Part shown: piece by piece, positions 5,415 through 8,398 of the stretch | Layout of the letters: each line of letters opens with the position of its first letter | Position numbering within the stretch: the stretch's first letter is position 1 | Source: CAYFJO01 sp964343305 | GTDB lineage: Bacteria; Planctomycetota; Planctomycetia; Pirellulales; Pirellulaceae | DNA length: 8,398 bases | Direction of reading: 5' to 3' | Assembly: GCA_964343305.1 (NCBI GenBank) | Contig: CAYFJO010000458.1 | Location: 1-8,398, forward strand | The notes under the pieces: model-generated | The model's database searches: none | What the model was told of the DNA's origin: nothing | Seen by the model: the letters and a program-made list of their open reading frames with translations, nothing else | Position numbers and translations under genes: made by a program

Positions 5415-7766
5415 CTACTGCCTGACGCGATAGTGATAGCAATCGGCCGTCGACCAGGCGGCTCCGTTTTGTTCCTGGCCGTAGGTTGTCAGGAACAACT
5501 CAAATTCGTGTGTTTCCCGATTCTCGAACAAGGAAAAGTTGGATAGCTGATAACCGAAACTGTGCTTGTTCGGATCGCGGTCGTCGATGACGGTAACTGT
5601 GTCTTTCTTGAGTGTTGCGGTGGTCTCGTCCACCTCGGCGATCACCAACGGATAACGAGGTGAGTTTCCGCGCGGCGGGGCTCCGCAGAGGTTGCCAAAC
5701 CAGTACAAACGACCGGTCTTGCTGTGCCGGATCAAGCGATGGATCGACGACGGGGAATAGAACGGCGTGCCGTCGTCGTAATGCCAAGGTCGAACGCGGT
5801 CTAGTGAGCGGCCATTGTCGGTGGAGATGCTGAACCACTTGCGGCCGGGCTCGGTCGACTGCGTGCCGTCCCATCCTTGATCGGAACCACGCCAAACGAC
5901 CAGCAAGCGACCGTCTTTCAACTCGGCGACCTCAGGTTCCATCAAACCGCGGGCCGATTGGGCGGGTGTGACTTCTGTCGCCGCGCCGGTCGACCATTTG
6001 TACGTGGATTTGTCCGGCTGCCAACGTCCGATCATCAACCGCGATCCCATCCGCCACACTCGTTGATTGTTCTTCGGATCGCCCGCGGCATTGGCATGAG
6101 CCAGACAATGAATCAGCACGCCGCTGGAATGCACGAGGATGTTGTTGCCAGGATAGCCTTCGCTGTGACTGAGGAACGACGCCTTGAGCGGCTTGCGCGG
6201 ATCGAACTCGTCGCCGTCTTCGTATCGCAGCAGCTTTGGCTCGCTCCACGATCGGCCAAGATCGCTCGACGTTCGCCAATAGGAAAAATTGTGATATAAG
6301 CCGGCATGCTTGATCTGCCGCAGCCAGACTTGCACAAGCTGTTTCGACGCCGGGTCGAAGACTGTTCCACGTCCGCCTTCCCAGACCGTGACACCCTCAT
6401 ACTTGACATTGTTCGACGCTTGCAGCGGCATGGGCTCGGACCACGTGCGACCGTTGTCGAGCGACCAGCGAGCGGTGATGTCTTCGCCCACATCGTCCAG
6501 GATTTCGAGACTCTGCACTTCCATCAGTTCACGATTCGGTCCGACATAATCTCGCCAAGCGCGAGCGGCGGCTCGCGGCTTGGGATGTTTGCGATACAAC
6601 TCTTTCTGAACAGTCACAATTGGCTTGTTGACTCGCCACGGCATCCAGTAAGCCACCGTTTGCTGGCGGTCGGTAACAACGCGCTCGTCACTCGCCTCGT
6701 CATCTACCGCGACACCTGTGTTTGGCAAGACTCGCGCGGGAAGCTCGGACGGCGAGAAGTACAAAGTCCCTGGCTCGCCAAAGCTCTTTGGCTCTTCCGT
6801 TCCGAAAAGACCACACCCATTTGCGCCACCGGTTGCCGAGACGGTTGGCCGAGCGGCGTTTTCATCATGAGCAACATTCATTGAGTGAATCGCGACGCGT
6901 CCGCCCCCACCGCCGCCTGCGTAGATCGAACCACAACCACCGTCCGCCGTAATTCGTCCACCGCCGGAAAATGATTCGCAAACGATCCACACGCTTCCGC
7001 CGGAACCACCGCCGCCATAATTCTTCGTGGTCATGTTGCCGCCATCGGCCGACACGATGCCGTCAACCACAACTTCCCGTGCGGTAATGCGGATCGCCCC
7101 GCCACCGTCACCACCCGTCCCGTTGCCACCGCCACCGCCGCTGCCGGAAAGTGACGGCTCGCGCAGCGAATCGTACACCGCCACCGCATTCGCAGTTCCA
7201 CCACGCCCACCATGACTGCCACCCGCGCTGGCACCCCAAACTTTCGGATAGCCGCCCGCGCCTGGTCCGAATCCCGCCGACGTCGGATCGTCATTTCGCC
7301 GCTCACCCACTCCACCTGCGAACCCGCATTTGTCCGTGTCGATCCTTCCACCGGTCGCAACATACAACCGCTCGCGGCATTCAATCTGAATGCGATTCGC
7401 CTCAGCTTGTTCTTGGAACGCAGCGGGCAACGTCACTACACCGCCACCGTTGATCGTCAGCTCGCGAGCCCGCACGACTGTGTCCCACCCGTGAATGACC
7501 AGAGTCCCTTCGATCGACAATTGCCCAACACGCGCTGATTGTTTCAAATCGACTCGTGAGTCGTTCCCAGCAATCACCACATCGTCGCCGTCAGTCGGAA
7601 GCTTTCCATCCATCCAATTCTTCGAGTCCGACCAATCGCCGCTGTTCCCGGTCTTCCACTTCGCCGCTGCCGCTAAAACATCCAGCCAACTCGTCAGACA
7701 CAATGTCACTGTTAACACTAGACGAGCACGGACTGCGAAAGATCGCCAACCGCAAGAGTCTGTCAT
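5415..7766 (-). CDS. Secreted Gly-rich / BNR sialidase-like two-domain protein
   Basis: 783 residues from the ATG at 7766, chosen for the GAGGAG six bases upstream; an earlier in-frame ATG at 7817 lacks this and would bury the leader. Residues 1-33 are a Sec leader (FAVRARLVLTVTLCLTSWLDVLAAA). GDWSDSKNWMDGKLPTDGDDVVI (43-65) is the G-x-W-x-x-x-x-N-W...P-x-x-G-D capping motif of secreted beta-helix proteins. Residues 149-333 are Gly-rich with alternating Gly runs and short beta strands, in about three units of 30-odd residues. Residues 375-783 form a BNR/sialidase-like propeller with Asp boxes SLDNGRTWS (435-443), SSDLGRSWS (500-508) and a weakened STDNGRSLD (648-656), plus EPEVAELKDGRLLVVWRGS near 611-628. 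A glycan or sulfated-polysaccharide ligand is likely by family, but I cannot locate the full catalytic set, so hydrolase activity is unproven. It is probably extracellular or surface-bound. Confidence 0.85.
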   Translation of the reverse strand: MTDSCGWRSFAVRARLVLTVTLCLTSWLDVLAAAAKWKTGNSGDWSDSKNWMDGKLPTDGDDVVIAGNDSRVDLKQSARVGQLSIEGTLVIHGWDTVVRARELTINGGGVVTLPAAFQEQAEANRIQIECRERLYVATGGRIDTDKCGFAGGVGERRNDDPTSAGFGPGAGGYPKVWGASAGGSHGGRGGTANAVAVYDSLREPSLSGSGGGGGNGTGGDGGGAIRITAREVVVDGIVSADGGNMTTKNYGGGGSGGSVWIVCESFSGGGRITADGGCGSIYAGGGGGGRVAIHSMNVAHDENAARPTVSATGGANGCGLFGTEEPKSFGEPGTLYFSPSELPARVLPNTGVAVDDEASDERVVTDRQQTVAYWMPWRVNKPIVTVQKELYRKHPKPRAAARAWRDYVGPNRELMEVQSLEILDDVGEDITARWSLDNGRTWSEPMPLQASNNVKYEGVTVWEGGRGTVFDPASKQLVQVWLRQIKHAGLYHNFSYWRTSSDLGRSWSEPKLLRYEDGDEFDPRKPLKASFLSHSEGYPGNNILVHSSGVLIHCLAHANAAGDPKNNQRVWRMGSRLMIGRWQPDKSTYKWSTGAATEVTPAQSARGLMEPEVAELKDGRLLVVWRGSDQGWDGTQSTEPGRKWFSISTDNGRSLDRVRPWHYDDGTPFYSPSSIHRLIRHSKTGRLYWFGNLCGAPPRGNSPRYPLVIAEVDETTATLKKDTVTVIDDRDPNKHSFGYQLSNFSLFENRETHEFELFLTTYGQEQNGAAWSTADCYHYRVRQ

Positions 7767-7772
7767 AACCAA

Positions 7773-7778
7773 CTCCTC
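7773..7778 (-). promoter_or_regulatory. Ribosome binding site deciding the start of the sialidase-like protein
   Basis: GAGGAG on the minus strand lies six bases before the ATG at 7766. It marks this ATG rather than the in-frame ATG at 7817 as the real start. Confidence 0.75.
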
Positions 7779-7825
7779 AAGGTTCAATTCTCTGCCGGTC
7801 AGGCCCGATTCCATCAATCATAATC

Positions 7826-8065
7826 TCAATCTCCTGATTTTTCTTTTTCGACTTCATCCGGTGGTTGCTGATCACTCGATCCCACATCGGCGAACTTGGC
7901 TTGGAGTTCTTCGAGATGTCGACCCGTCGCCGTGTGAATCACAACGCATTGATTCTTGCCAACGCTTTGGATCTTTCTGACGCCATGACCGAAGCCCTTG
8001 AGGCGTCGCCGGGATTGTGAAGCACTGAGATTTACGTAAAGTCGAAAGCCTTTCAGATCAGACAT
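7826..8065 (-). CDS. Small basic hypothetical protein
   Basis: 79 residues from the ATG at 8065; a GTG at 8071 would add two residues. Neither has a clear ribosome site. The sequence reads as an ordered small domain: FRLYVNLSA (strand), SRRRLKGFGHGVRKIQSVG (basic, Gly-His turn), CVVIHTATG (strand), RHLEELQAKFADVG (helix), and then a charged tail DEVEKEKSGD. There is no leader, so it is probably cytoplasmic. I do not recognise a named family, though the text has the look of a conserved planctomycete protein. It ends 59 bases before the start of the sialidase-like gene on the same strand, so the two may be co-transcribed. Confidence 0.6.
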   Translation of the reverse strand: MSDLKGFRLYVNLSASQSRRRLKGFGHGVRKIQSVGKNQCVVIHTATGRHLEELQAKFADVGSSDQQPPDEVEKEKSGD

Positions 8066-8160
8066 GCGCACATTTTAACCAGTACATCATGAAGCGGACA
8101 TCTAGCGCGCGTGAATTCATGGTTTTACGCGGAAGTGGTTGGTGTGTTTCAGCACTGCCG

Positions 8161-8398
8161 TCAGTCCACCTTGATTTCGGCATCCCACGAACATTCGATA
8201 CAGCCTGTCACGCTCTGATAGGCGGGGCATTTTTCGGCGTATGATTCCAGCGCGCGGTCCGCTTTCTCTTGGCTTCCCTGGGGGATCGTGAAACGGTAAT
8301 GCAGACGAATCTTTGTGATCCGGAGAACACCATCGATGTCCTCAATGTCACCCTCTACATCGGCTACCAGGTTGTCGGCTGATTTGATGTCACGCACT
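8161..8398 (-). CDS. OsmC-family protein, C-terminal part (cut by the right edge)
   Basis: The frame is open to the window edge; a GTG at 8397 is only the first possible start and the real one lies outside. About 78 residues are visible. VLRITKIRLHYRFTIP is the long C-terminal-half strand of OsmC/Ohr-type proteins, followed by the helix GSQEKADRALESYAEKCPAYQSV and the last strand CIECSWDAEIKV. The Cys of EKCP sits where these proteins carry their second redox-active Cys. The first Cys would be in the missing part, so hydroperoxide reduction can be suggested but not confirmed. Related proteins without full activity exist. Typical members have about 140 residues, so roughly half is missing. Confidence 0.75.
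   Translation of the reverse strand, partial: VRDIKSADNLVADVEGDIEDIDGVLRITKIRLHYRFTIPQGSQEKADRALESYAEKCPAYQSVTGCIECSWDAEIKVD

Noticed and set aside
5877..6884. Plus-strand open frames opposite the sialidase-like gene (5877-6299 and 6306-6884)
   Set aside because: They mirror codon bias of the minus-strand gene, have no ribosome sites and show no recognisable motifs.
6890..7145. CCGCCACC-rich tract as a DNA repeat array or CRISPR-like region
   Set aside because: The repetition comes from Gly codons in the minus-strand protein; there are no regular spacers.

Overview
The window looks like a piece of a planctomycete chromosome (Planctomycetota, probably Pirellulaceae/Rhodopirellula-like). This is an inference from four things: moderate GC content; many secreted proteins with Sec-type leaders on both strands, loosely packed; a secreted FAD-dependent oxidoreductase and a BNR/sialidase-like giant of the kinds common in that phylum; and short palindromic interspersed repeats in the intergenic DNA. 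I see no rRNA, tRNA, CRISPR array, integrase or intact insertion sequence.

Layout. 1-1112 (minus): N-terminal part of a secreted FAD-dependent oxidoreductase that runs off the left edge; it starts at a GTG with a good Shine-Dalgarno sequence. 1113-1520: divergent intergenic region packed with hairpins, including one copy of a ~76-bp interspersed repeat. 1521-2599 (plus): a secreted, low-complexity protein with a small beta-rich domain, apparently split into two frames at an A5 run. 2600-2972: non-coding, with a second, inverted copy of the ~76-bp repeat and a candidate promoter. 2973-4025 (plus): a secreted GH62 alpha-L-arabinofuranosidase with all three expected catalytic acids. 4319-5047 (plus): a cytoplasmic-looking protein I do not recognise. 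5048-5414: convergent gap with one doubtful small ORF. 5415-7766 (minus): a 783-residue secreted protein with a Gly-rich beta-helix-like half and a BNR/sialidase-like propeller half. 7826-8065 (minus): a small unrecognised protein just upstream of it. 8161-8398 (minus): the C-terminal part of an OsmC-family protein, cut by the right edge.

How the genes fit together. GH62, the sialidase-like protein and the FAD oxidoreductase are all predicted to be exported, which fits an organism that degrades complex polysaccharides such as arabinoxylan or sulfated/plant-derived glycans. They are not an obvious operon: strands alternate and gaps are large, as is typical for this phylum. The only plausible co-transcription is the small gene at 7826-8065 with the sialidase-like gene 59 bp downstream. 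I found no convincing undescribed multi-gene system. The best leads are the frame-split secreted protein, the repeat pair with its hairpins, the possible Tat leader on the oxidoreductase, and the two-part architecture of the 783-residue protein.
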